Positions 10,792 to 20,917 of a DNA stretch of 64,000 nucleotides are shown here, in pieces. The stretch comes from Selaginella moellendorffii. Lineage: Eukaryota; Streptophyta; Lycopodiopsida; Selaginellales; Selaginellaceae. The notes under the pieces were generated by a model that saw only the letters and a program-made list of their open reading frames with translations, was not told where the DNA came from and made no database searches. The position numbers and the translations under genes are program-made. The stretch is from NCBI RefSeq assembly GCF_000143415.4, contig NW_003314264.1, forward strand, positions 1,958,074 through 2,022,073, read 5' to 3'. How positions within the stretch are numbered: position 1 is the stretch's first letter; every line of letters starts with the position of its first letter.

Positions 10792-12176
10792 GTTTACATC
10801 TCTCCACACGCATGGGGCGCCTCGCCATGCCCCATCTGGATATTCCATTCCGGAAGAGCCACTTTAATACCCCTTTTCTCCCATTTTCCAGTCCTGGTTG
10901 GTCAAACATGGATCATAGTATATGCTAGGATATTCACATTTGCTTACTTTTCACTTAAACATGTTTATAATTTTAGTTTAAACCACTTACTTTGTCCAGC
11001 CCTAAAAGTTTTCCGCAAATGCCGTTGGATTTAGGGCAGTTCGAGCATACTTTCAAACCCTAAAAATCCTGGCAAGATTTGCAGGGGCTTTGCATTTGTC
11101 CACACAAGACCAGCTGTGACCGCCCTGGAACGGCATTTAAGACTGTCTTCTCATCATCTGCGCTTTGGTGTGCTTGGCTTGGCTTCCTCGCTTGAATGAA
11201 AACAAGAAAACCAACCCCAGAAGAGGCGACTTCAAAGAATAGGGAGTGGGAGTTCGGCCATTAAACACACATCTCTTTCCTCCATCCCTTCGCGCGGTCT
11301 CTTTCCTCAATTTGATCCATCCCTCTCTCAAAATCAGTGATTTCTACTTGCTTTTCTTTTTGTTCTTCGTGGCGGATTCCATGGAAGTGCCCACCAGATG
11401 GACGGCCCAGATGTCCAGAATCCAGCGGCTCATTGACTTTGTTTTGTTTCTTGTTCGATAGTGTTTGACGGATAGTATCGCGTGAGACCGTCGGAGGAGA
11501 CACACGAGAGAGATTCATGACCTTCAGATAAGCATCAATCGAATTATATATATCTCTCTCTCTCGCTTTACTTTTTTCTTTCTGGAAAGAACAATGTTGT
11601 CAACGCGTTTAGCTTTTTTCTTTGGAGGCTTGCGTGAGCAAAGTCTTGCCTTGCGGAATGGGGCGATTTGATTGATTGTGATTTTGGAGTGGTGATCCAC
11701 TAGAAAGATCCTAAGAGCAACACACACACTTCTCGCTCGTCTCTTCGACTACTTAAAAGTTGACCGTGGAAGAGAAGAATCTGCGAAACCACACTAAAAC
11801 GCACAGTGCCAGTGGCCTCCATCATTCTGGGAGGATTCCCTGGAGATTAGTCATAATCCTTGTCATTGCTTTTACAGCAATTTGGATCCAAAGCATGGAT
11901 CCTAAGATTATTGTGGATGCTCTCCCCCAAAGTTTATAAGCAAGTGCTTCTATGCAACCTTCCCACTCACAAGCTATAGTGAAAAAGCGAATAATTTAAA
12001 GAGACCACCAATGAATCATGGTCTCCCTGCCGGCCATTCCCGGCCGGGAAGGGGGCCGTAAGAATTCCGGACCAGAATGCTGGTGAGAAAACTACGTGGG
12101 GGTAAATTTCCCAGTAAAGCTCCCAAAGGAGAATAAAAATTAAGTAAAGGGAAATTTTACAGCGCTCTTCATTGTA
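10792..12176. other. Intergenic region between PUB62-like and PSI1-like genes
   Basis: No gene seen. It contains a TA/TC-rich microsatellite around 11545-11570, a second AAACCCTAA near 11056 and several CT-rich tracts. The two flanking genes are divergent, so it must hold both promoters. Short frames near 11140-11730 show no domain features. Confidence 0.4.
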
Positions 12177-12724
12177 GTGAACGAGGAAGAGAAGAGAGCG
12201 AGGGACGAGAGGCTAGGTCAAGGCGCGATAGCGAGTGCTTGCGCGAGCAAGGAGAGCGCGCGCGAGGCAGCAGGGGCAAGGAAGCGGCGGGGCTATGGCT
12301 GGCTGCTAGCGGCGCCACGAGGAACGAGTAAGCATTTCCATGGATCTAGTGCCCCGGGGGCCGCGCCCGTCGTCTTCGCGCCATCCATCCACATTCCAGG
12401 GCGGAATTCCTTGCTCCAGATCCCGCTTGGGTCCGCCGGCATTGGGCTTCGATCGCAGCGCTGCCCGCGGCAAGCAATCGGGCGTGACGATGTAGAACAG
12501 GGTTAGAACTCCGGGTTATTCGTGATCACTCTTCCTCTTCCTTTCTTTTCCTCCTCCCTTCTCGAAGATGCTACATAGTGGTGGTTCTTGGGCATCCTCT
12601 CAACATGTTGCTTCGATCTAGAAGGCCGGCCGTGTGGATCGACTGCTACCAGCTTCTTTGGCATTGGCAGGAGATTGTAAACTCTTGGAGGCGCTGCTAC
12701 TACTATGCGATTCTGCTAATAAGC
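12177..12724 (+). other. Probable 5' leader of the PSI1-like gene
   Basis: A GC-rich, purine-rich stretch upstream of the PSI1-like start at 12725. A short plus-strand frame (12177-12506) without domain features and plausible GT...AG intron boundaries suggest a spliced 5' UTR. The transcription start cannot be placed from sequence alone. Confidence 0.35.
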
Positions 12725-15373
12725 ATGGGAGCTCTTTGCTCGAAGGGGATAGGAATATCATCGAGGCGGCGCTCCTCGTCGCTGGCCAGGGATCTCAATG
12801 CCCGCCAGCGCTCGCGAGAACAGGTGGTTTCTTACGTTGCCGACTCCGGGGAGCTCCGGATGGAGAGCAGCGACCTGGAAGAGGCCGATTCCTTGGAGAA
12901 GATGAAGCTGGGTTATAAGTTGGCGCAGGAACGGACGCTGGAGAGCACGAATTCTTTCGAGAGGATGAAGCTGTCGAGAGTGCTGTCCAGCAAAGCGAAG
13001 TCTGCCCGAACGAAGACGACGACGGTGGCCAAGAAGGGAGCTGCAAAGGTACGTTTTGTCTCGAATTGTTGCTTCTCTAAGAGAACATAAATCCAGGTGT
13101 CTGAAGTGGGACTGCTTTTGGGAAGAGCTGGAACTGCAAGCCTGGGAAAAGCCGTGGAGGCGCTTGACACTGTAGGGAGTAGCCTAACGACGATAGGCAG
13201 TGGTTTTGGAGGTGGTGTTGCTCCAAAGGGCAGCAAGATTGGAATTCTAGCGTTTGAAGTTGCCAACACCATCGTTCGAGGCTTCAGCTTGATGCACTCT
13301 TTGTCCGACGAAGACGTGAAAGTCCTCAAGGAAGAGATACTGCCTTCGGAAGGCGTGCAAAGGCTGATCTCCAGGGACATGGACGAGTTGTGGAGGATTG
13401 CGGCAGCGGATAAAAGGTACAAAAGAACCTCTATAGTCTCTTGTTTTGCTAAAGTTTTGAGAAGCTTTCGTTGTTTGCAGGAACGATTTGAAGGTGTTTA
13501 CGAGAGAGGTGGTACGTTTCGGTAACCACTGCCGTGATCCTAGATGGCATCAGCTTTGCCGAATTTTTGACAAGTATGTATGTGAGTGCACAGAACGTTC
13601 CAAGTTTACTTTTTTTTTTCTCCTCTTTCTTAAGGCTGGGATCAGAAGTAACTATACCCCGCCAATCGAAAGAGATTGCAGAAGCTGAGATGGAACATCT
13701 CATGATTATGGCACAACAAACAGCCGTGAGTGGTCTCCGCCTTTTCCTTTGTTTTCAGTTCCTTACACGAAAGCTTCTCTCAGGAACTTTATCACGAGTT
13801 GCATGCTCTAGACAGGTTTCATAATGATCTCAAGCGCAAACTGCAGCAAGAGGAAGAGATGTACAGCAATTCTCAAAGAGGTACCACGCCATTCTTTTGT
13901 GTTAAAAAGAAGCTCCATTCAAGCCCGTGTGTTTCTTATCAGGAGAGAGCATTGCCATGCTCAAAGGCGATTTAAAAGCCCAGCAGAAACACGTAAAAAG
14001 TCTAAAGAAGAGATCTTTGTGGTCAAAGATTCTCGAGGAGGTACGTAAGCTCTTGTGTCAAGTCTAAAGTGCTTACAAAATCGTCCAGGTAATGGAGAAG
14101 CTCGTGGACGTTGTTTATTTTCTACACCAACGGATTCATGACGTGTTTGGACCGGCTGGTTAGTTTTTCGCACTTTCTTTCGAAGAAACACGACTTTGTT
14201 GCCCTTTTTTTTATTTGACAGACGAAGATGCAAAGGTTTACGTCAAGGAAGGAATATGTAGGCTTGGTCCTTCGGGCTTGGCACTACACTATGCCAACAT
14301 CATCAATCAGATTGACAATCTGGTACGAGCAGATCCAAGAATTTTTATTCTTAGCCTTTTTTATTATTGTGTAGGTGTCTCGTCCGAATTCTGTTCCTCC
14401 CAACACAAGGGACACATTGTACCAGGGATTGCCACCGAGCATTAAGGCAGCATTAAGGAGTAGACTCCAAATGCCTCGGAAAAACGAAGAGGTGCCTTTT
14501 CTTTTTCTCGTACGTTTTCTTCACTCATGCTCCTCATCTTTGCTGTGATTTACAGATGACTATTCCGCAAATAAAAGCTGAGATGGAAAAGATTTTGGAC
14601 TGGCTGGCACCTGTGGCTCTGAACACCACAAGGTTAATTCATATGGTCAAGCTCGTGTGAACGCTAACCAGCCTCCTCTTTTTTATCAATCTCTAGAGCT
14701 CATCACGGATTTGGATGGGTTGGCGAATGGGCAAATTCTGGGTGAGTATTTCGTTGTTAGTTTCTTCTTCGTTTCTCAACTGTTCTTCATCTTCAGGTCC
14801 GTTCTAGATCGAAGACTCCCAGGACACACAGAACTGATACGCCTCCAAACACTCCACCACGCCGAGCAATCGACGGCGGAGTTCTACATCCTGGAGCTCA
14901 TTGTGTGGCTCAACGTCCTGGTGAGCTGCGCAAGGAACAGCATCAACGGACACAGGTCGCCTTTCAAGTCGCCAAACAGGTCCCCGGCGACGAAGAAATC
15001 TGACGAGGAGGCTTCCAAAGCAGCAGAAGAAGCTAACGCGGTAGAATCAGCATCGAGAAAGTGTGGCCTCTCGCAGGAAGACCAGGAGATGCTCAAGGAC
15101 GTTGTCCAAGCCAAGCGGCGAATGCCAGGAATCAGCAAGAGCCAAGAGTTCGACGCGACGAGCAGCAAGCCCAAGCTCTCCAAGAGGCTGAGCTTGAGCA
15201 ACCGGCTAAGCAAGAGCAACAGCCACTCGCCTAGCGCGGCTCCCACGGCACAGTCGAGCTCTCCCAGGCACGCCAAGCGCCACCACCAGAGCGCCGCTCC
15301 TCCGCCGCTCGACCTCGACATCGATCGGATCAACGAGATCGACACTAGCAGCAGCAAGAGGAGTGGGAGCTGA
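12725..15373 (+). CDS. PSI1: PSI1-like protein (PSK SIMULATOR 1 family; DUF3475 + DUF668)
   Basis: Twelve exons: 12725-13048, 13097-13416, 13481-13573, 13635-13725, 13784-13880, 13943-14040, 14089-14158, 14222-14322, 14375-14491, 14556-14632, 14697-14741, 14797-15373. They close in frame at 669 residues. The start was chosen because it gives MGALCSK, with Gly2 and a Cys, a classic N-myristoylation/palmitoylation start as in Arabidopsis PSI1. The DUF3475 region begins KIGILAFEVANTIVRGFSLM. The DUF668 region contains TLYQGLPPSIKAALRSRLQ and AHHGFGWVGEWANSG. A Ser-rich basic tail follows, with LSQEDQEMLKDV. PSI proteins promote growth and are linked to phytosulfokine signalling, at the membrane or nucleus. 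Its last two exons and intron 11 have been copied several times downstream. Confidence 0.95.
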
Positions 15374-15605
15374 AAAACTCTGGACAAAGCTCTACTGGAA
15401 AGTTTGGCGCAAGAGCAAAGTTTCCAACCGGGTTTATATGTGATGTGTTTGCTAGAAACTAAATGAAAGAACCCTAGCTCTCGAGAAGAATGTGGCGCGT
15501 CCGCGAGGTCCAAACAACGTTTTCCAGTGACAATTCTCAAAGGTATTTGCTCGCTATCAATTCCACATTCTTGCCAGATTTTCTTTCCATGGCAGCTCGC
15601 CTCCA

Positions 15606-16826
15606 ATGGACGCATCCATCTGGGCGAATCTCTCGCTCGATTTCCAGCTCAAGCTTCTCGATCACTTGCCTCTCCGGGCTCTCTTTCGCGCCAAGATGTG
15701 GCGCCAGGCCGTGCTCTCACTCTGGGAGACAAAGTTTTACTACGTCCACGGCAACAAGATCGCCAGCCCCGGGGAGAATTGCTGGAGTCCTCTTCCGCTG
15801 GATTACCTTCCAAACTACCCGGAAGAGCTCCCCCGGGCCGATGTGTGGCCGGCAGCATCGATGGGCTTGCTCCTGGTGGAAACCAGGCAAGCGCTGATCG
15901 TCACCAATCCCCTCACTCGCCGCTGGACTCGACTTCCACGCCTGCTCTGTGACCCGGGCTCGTACACTTGTATCATCAGCTTTCAGGCGTTCCCAGACTC
16001 GAGCTTCCGGGTGGTCTGTGCCTCGTCCGAGTGCCTTCACGTCTACACCACCTTGCAGCTCCTCGTGTACCATCATCGCTGTGGTGCGGCGGTAGCAGCG
16101 CCCTGGGAGGGGCGGGAAGTGGACATTGGAGATGGCCAGGTGCTCGCATCCAATCCGGAGCTTGGGCTATGCAGCGATGGAAGCAACGTTTTCTTCGTCA
16201 CCTGGACGAGGTTGGCATCCGCCACGGAGGAGTTCTCGCTCAAGTCTATCAACTTCGTCGGTCGTGGCTCAGTGGCGAGGACTGTGGCGAGATGGAAGAG
16301 CCTGCCCCCGGGATTCATGGTCCTTGACAAGTTCGTCTACCTCCCAGTTGTCTGTGGTGGACGAATCCTCCTCCCGTGCATGCAAACGAGCAGCGGTGGC
16401 GATAGAGTGATGGTAACCCCGGCTTTGCTGCTTCTGGACGAGAGACTGGAGCAGTGGCAGCCCTTTGTGGCAATGCCGCTGGATGATCTGGGGCTGGTTC
16501 CTCGGGAGCTCGTTCCAAGAATGGCGTCGGAGTGGTGTATTCGCGCGCGGGCCTGCGAGGAGGAGGTGGTCCTCAGTCTTCTCGGGCTTGAATTCCAGTG
16601 CGTCTACAGGATCTCGAGCCGGACATGGTCGCCACTGCCGCTGGAGGGGGGGAGCATCTGCATTGGCACTATACCCTTCAAGTTCTCGTTGCTTGGCACA
16701 GTGCCAGGTTTTGTGCGCTCTGTTCCATTTCTTCTCGTCAGGAACCATTTTGTTTCTCTTTGCAGGTGTCTCGCTGAGGCTAAGATTTGCTGTTCACTAG
16801 CAAACTACGATAGACTAGCATTGTAG
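15606..16826 (+). CDS. F-box protein (plant F-box/kelch-like), copy 1
   Basis: An uninterrupted frame of 406 residues. The N-terminal F-box begins MDASIWANLSLDFQLKLLDHLPLRALFRAK; it then reads MWRQAVLS, where the intact paralogue at 42211-43368 has LVSKSWRQGVLS, so four to five residues in the F-box core are missing. The rest resembles plant F-box-associated/kelch-like beta repeats (NPLTRRWTRLP, WKSLPPGFMV, ISSRTWSPLPL). F-box proteins are the substrate adaptors of SCF ubiquitin ligases; the deletion may weaken SKP1 binding. An intron is possible near the end (GT at 16708, exon resuming at 16766), giving a shorter tail ending at 16800. It lies 230 bp past the PSI1-like gene, and both were duplicated together to the right. 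Confidence 0.8.
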   Translation: MDASIWANLSLDFQLKLLDHLPLRALFRAKMWRQAVLSLWETKFYYVHGNKIASPGENCWSPLPLDYLPNYPEELPRADVWPAASMGLLLVETRQALIVTNPLTRRWTRLPRLLCDPGSYTCIISFQAFPDSSFRVVCASSECLHVYTTLQLLVYHHRCGAAVAAPWEGREVDIGDGQVLASNPELGLCSDGSNVFFVTWTRLASATEEFSLKSINFVGRGSVARTVARWKSLPPGFMVLDKFVYLPVVCGGRILLPCMQTSSGGDRVMVTPALLLLDERLEQWQPFVAMPLDDLGLVPRELVPRMASEWCIRARACEEEVVLSLLGLEFQCVYRISSRTWSPLPLEGGSICIGTIPFKFSLLGTVPGFVRSVPFLLVRNHFVSLCRCLAEAKICCSLANYDRLAL

Positions 16827-17475
16827 AGACGTTCAGCTCCTTCACGTAAGTTTCATTTCCTGAAACGGAAACAGTGAGACTCTTTTGGTCGATAGATGGA
16901 TGATACACGGTTTCCAAAGCTTTATCTTTTCCACCCTCCACATGGTTTATTGTCTCTATCAAGGGAATGGATGGATCTCACCAGGTGACAGCCATCGAGG
17001 TGCCAGATCTCAGCTTGGTCCACCACCCAGGGGGTTACTTTCCGTGGCTATGGCTGCTGGAGCTCCAAGCGATGAGCTCCACAGGATCTCTAGCTTCGCC
17101 TGGTTCCATCCCACTTATATAAGTGAAAAAGGCTGTACAGACTGCCTGGCTTGCAATTATCGTCACACAGCATTTGTAACAGAGTCCGGTTCATGAAAAG
17201 CAGATGAGCAGTCATATATGCACGAAGAGCAAGGAATAAAAGATTGTGTTCAATCTGTGTCTGCGCCTTTTCTTGCACTCGCTCTCCTTGTCGCTGTAAA
17301 CATCCTCTCATCGTAGCATGGAGACAAGTGCTTGTAGCCAGCAGCAGCTATCCTGTGAAGAAGGTAAGTGGCAGCCGAGAAGCAGTAAATCAGGATCAAT
17401 GGATATGGCGATTGGTAAGCCTCAAGGTTCAAATGAGAATGTTTTGATTCTCGCTTCTATCAAGTTCTTGTCCGA
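16827..17475. other. Spacer with short repeats shared with later parts of the mosaic
   Basis: No gene recognised. A stretch near 17265-17300 (TTTTCTTGCACTCGCTCTCC and following bases) reappears near 23211 and 29339, so fragments of the later duplicated blocks are also present here. Short frames on both strands have no domain features. Confidence 0.4.
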
Positions 17476-17850
17476 AACAACCAGCCTCCTCTTTCTGTAG
17501 AGCTCATCACGGAATTGGTCACGCCTCCACGCCGAGCAATCGACCACGGAGTTCTACAACCTGGAGATCGTTGTGTGGCTCAACGTCCTAGCGCAAGAAA
17601 CAGCATCAACGGACAGACGAAGAAATCTGATGAGAAGGCTTCCAAAGCCACAGCAGCAGCAGCAGCAACTAACGCAGTAGAATCAGCATCGACCAAGCCA
17701 AGCGGAGGACGTCAGGAATCAGCAAGAGCCAAGAGTTTGACGCGACGAAGCTCTCCCCAGCTAAGCAAGAGCAATAGCGCGGCTCCAAGGCACAGTCGAG
17801 CGCCACTTGAGCGCCGCTCCTCCACTGCTGGACCTCGACACCGAGAGAGC
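17476..17850 (+). pseudogene. PSI1 3'-end fragment (truncated duplicate)
   Basis: This segment matches the end of intron 10 and the last two exons of the PSI1-like gene at about 14675-15320. Shared landmarks include CCAGCCTCCTCTTT, AGAGCTCATCACGGA, CCACGCCGAGCAATCGAC and GTGTGGCTCAACGTCCT, and then the Ser-rich tail (RNSINGQ, KKSDEKASK, NAVESAS). Compared with the parent it has many deletions and no DUF668 core. It stays open in frame into the adjacent F-box copy (17515-18087). It is the left half of a second PSI1-end plus F-box unit. Confidence 0.8.
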
Positions 17851-17986
17851 GATTTGTTTGCACAGGTGGAATATGCTGGCATCCAACGGCTGGGATCTCC
17901 TGATAAACCCCGCAGCGACGGCAGCGATCACAGATATCGATCCCACATTCTTCCCGGATTTTCTTTCCATCACAGCTCTCCTCCAA

Positions 17987-19112
17987 TGGACGCATCCATC
18001 TGGGCGAATCTCCCGCGCCATCTCCAGCTCGAGCTTCTCGATAACCTGGTGTCACAGAGGGAGAGCACGGCCTGGCGCCAGGATTAAGGGTTGGAGCCCT
18101 CTTCGACTGGATTACCTTCCAAACTTCCCGGAAGAGCTCCTGGACGTGTGTGCGGCGGCGCTTGCTCCTAGTGGAGACCACGCGAGCGCAGCTCATCGTC
18201 ACCAATCCCCTCACTCGCCGCTGGGCTCGACTGCCACCGCTGGACTCGGCGGATAGATCTTGCGCTTCTATCGCCAGTTTCCAGGCGTTCCCAGACTCGA
18301 GCTTGCGGGTGGTCTATGCCTCGGGTACGTCGTTCGCCTTGAACAACTTGAAGCTCCATGCGTACGGTCATCGCTGTGGTGCGGAGGTAGCGGCGGCCTG
18401 GGAGAGCTGGGAAGTGGACATTGGAGCTGGCCAGGAGCTGGCAACGTTTCCCAAGCTCGGGTTTTGCAGCGACAAAAGCAACGTTTTTTTCATCACCAGG
18501 ACGAGTTCAGGGGAGGAGGACTACTCGCTCAAGTCTGTCACCTTCCTTGATCGGGGCTCGAGGGTGAGATGGAAGAGCCTACCGCCGGGATTCTCTGTCA
18601 GTGAGAAGCCCACCTTCTTCCCAACCGAGATGCATCCCCTACCGGTTATCTGCGGTCGACGAATCCTCCTCCCGTGCCTGCAAAAGAGCATCTGTGGTGG
18701 CGATGGAGGAATGTTGACCCCGGCTTTGCTGCGCCTGGACGAGCGGCTGGAGCACTGGCAGCCCTTTGCAGCAGTGCCGCTGGATGTGATTCCCCGGGAG
18801 ATCGTAAGGATGGCGTGGGAGCAGTGTATTCGTGCGGTCGCCTGCGAGGACGACGAGGTAGTCCTCGGTCTCCTCGACGTTGGTTTCCAGTGCGTCTACA
18901 GAATCTCGAGCCAGACATGGTCGCCACTGCCGCTGCCGGACTCCAAGCAGAGGTCCCTCGGCACTGTACCGTTCAAGTTGTCGTTGTTCCAGGTTTCTGT
19001 GTGCCATTCTTTCCATTTCTTCTTGGAAGTATGTTTGCCATTAAACGATAGTTCACTGTTTCCTCGGGAGCCGCTACTTCAGAGAACTAGGAGAGTAGAA
19101 TTACGGGAATAG
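17987..19112 (+). pseudogene. F-box gene copy 2, broken in the F-box
   Basis: It starts MDASIWANLPRHLQLELLDNL like the other copies. It then runs into a stretch (about 18045-18088) that matches the reverse complement of the F-box segment SWRQAVLSLCDTRFF, and stops at 18087. The frame for the kelch-like part resumes later, open from 18150 to 19112 (VETTRAQLIVTNPLTRRWAR, RWKSLPPGFSVSEK, RISSQTWSPLPLP). So there is a small inversion and at least one further frame change near 18145. It cannot encode a complete F-box protein. The downstream frame alone could give a 320-residue F-box-less protein, but I think a pseudogene more likely. Confidence 0.78.
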
Positions 19113-19139
19113 AAAAGGATTCTTGGCATGGACTCGCGT

Positions 19140-19300
19140 CTCCACAGAGTTTGAGCACCTCCTCCTTTCGTTCGCGTGGATCACTGGCTGACTCGTCCAT
19201 CCCGCGCTGGAGCTCCAGATTCTCTGCTATGTCGCAGTGGCGGAATTCATGGATTAATCGACTAATGGAAGAAGATCTAAACCCCATGGTGTTCGACTTT
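19140..19300 (+). pseudogene. GPAT fragment (membrane-segment region), decayed
   Basis: About 150 bases match the part of the intact GPAT gene at 29995-30170: TTCGCGTGGATCACTGGCTG, CTCGTCCATCCCGCGCTGG, AGCTCCAGATTCTCTGCT, then GATCTAAACCCC. It carries deletions and stops. It sits directly after the tail of F-box copy 2; the same order (F-box tail, then GPAT fragment) recurs at 24457-25070. Confidence 0.7.
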
Positions 19301-19394
19301 TGCGAGCTCCCGTAACCTGTGCCAAATCTGTAGAGCTCATCACGGGTTTGGCGTCCTGCGAGAGGCCACATTTTCCCGACACTGGTCTACTTCC

Positions 19395-19592
19395 TTAGGA
19401 CGTTGAGCCACACAAAGAGCTCGGAATCATCGATTACTCGGCGTGGTGGAATGTTTGGAGACGTATCAAATTTGTGTGTCCTGGGAGTCGTTGATCTAGA
19501 ACGGACCAGGTCTGGAGTAGAATTCTTCAATTACTCAACTATTCTAGAATAGTTGAGAAACGAAAAGAAGAAACTGACGACGAAATGCTCAG
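19395..19592 (-). pseudogene. Inverted PSI1 exon 12 / intron 11 fragment, left copy
   Basis: The reverse complement matches the PSI1-like gene from within intron 11 (TTTCTTCTTTTCGTTTCTCAAC) through the start of exon 12 (GTCCGTTCTAGATC, then CTCCCAGGACACACA and CCACGCCGAGTAATCGA). Intron sequence is included, so this is a DNA-level copy, not a retrocopy. It is antisense to the parent and to the other PSI1 fragment. Confidence 0.75.
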
Positions 19593-19659
19593 CGGAGAAC
19601 GCAATCAGAAAGTTGATCCCTCTGCGACACCAGGTCCTTCTATGGCGGCAAAATCGCGA

Positions 19660-20540
19660 GCCCGTTGAGGGGTTTGCTCGCTCAGCTGATCGTCACCAAT
19701 CCCCTTACTCGCTGCTGGACTCGACTTAATGGGCCACAAGATCACGCGCTCCGGGTGGTCTATGCCTCCACTGACGGAGTTATCAACTTGAAGCTCCACG
19801 ATCCTCGCTAGCGGCGGGCGGGAAGTGGACATTGGAGCTGGCCAGTTGCCCGGCGATGGAAGCAAGTCCTTTTCATCACCAGGACTCGCTCAACTTCCTT
19901 GCTCGTGCTCGATGGTGAGGATTCTAGAGGCTGCTGCCGAGTCAGCCCAGGTCACTTGCCACCCATTCGACACGCGCAGTTGTTTGTGGGGGACGAATCG
20001 CATGCAAACGAGCGGCGGCGATGGAGGAGTGACGACTCCGGCTTTGCTCTTCCTGGTCGAGAGGCTGCAGCTGTGGCAGCCCTTTGTGGCACTTGGTTCC
20101 TCGGAAGATTGTTCCAAGGATTGCAATCGAGCTGGATGTTAGTGCGTCGGCCTGCGAGGATCCTGGCTCTCCTCGAGCTTGAGTTCCAGTATCTCCAGCC
20201 GGACATGGTCGCCACTGCCGCCGCTGGAATCCGAGCCGAGCAGTGGGAGCCCAGCTGCCCTTCAAGTTCACGTTGGTCAGCGAAGTGCCAGGTTTGTGTA
20301 TTTCTTTTCTTCGTGTGAGGAACCACTTCCTTTTTTGTGTTTTTCTTTGCAGGTGAGGCTGCTACAAAAGTGGGAGCCCAGCTGCCCTTCAACTTCACGT
20401 TGGTCGGCGAAGTGCCAGGTTTGTGTATTTCTTTCTTTTCTTCGTGTGAGGAACCACTTCCTTTTCTGTGTTTTTCTTTACAGGTATCTCGGTCGAGGCT
20501 GCTACAAAACTAAGATCGCTAGCAAAAACTACGATCTACT
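19660..20540 (+). pseudogene. F-box gene relic, left copy, with internal 127-bp tandem duplication
   Basis: Scattered matches to the kelch-like half of the F-box genes: GTCACCAATCCCCTTACTCG, CTCCGGGTGGTCTATGCCTC, TGGACATTGGAGCTGGCCAG, GCCGGACATGGTCGCCACTG. Large deletions and frameshifts leave no usable frame. A unit beginning GTGGGAGCCCAGCTGCCCTT occurs at 20243 and again at 20370, so the tail is tandemly duplicated here but not in the right copy. Confidence 0.72.
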
Positions 20541-20917
20541 AGCAGTAGTGTGGAGAACTCCATCACGTAAGTTTTCATATCATGCGAGAAAGAATTCCCC
20601 CCCCTCCCCCGCTATAGAAAAAGAGGAGACTCGCGCGTCCAGTCAAGTTTCCTCCAAAGCTTACCCGATCGAGCCTCAATTTGCTCTTCCCAGATTCGTC
20701 TTTGAAAAGAGTCTCTCTCTCCACTGATCTCTGTTTTCTACTCGTACAGAAAAAGAGAGAATCTCCATCAATGGATGCGTTACAGTAGATTCTGGGCTTT
20801 TGTGGGTCTCATTTCTTTAAGAATTGGCTCTGTTTCCTAAACCCAACCGTAACCCTAAAACAGCGCACAAGCAAAGGTGAACAAGTGGATTTCCTAGCCT
20901 CTCTCTAAGTGATAGTG

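Noticed and set aside
11530-11575. TATATCTCTCTCTC stretch as a promoter element
   Set aside because: It is a simple microsatellite without fixed spacing to a start site.
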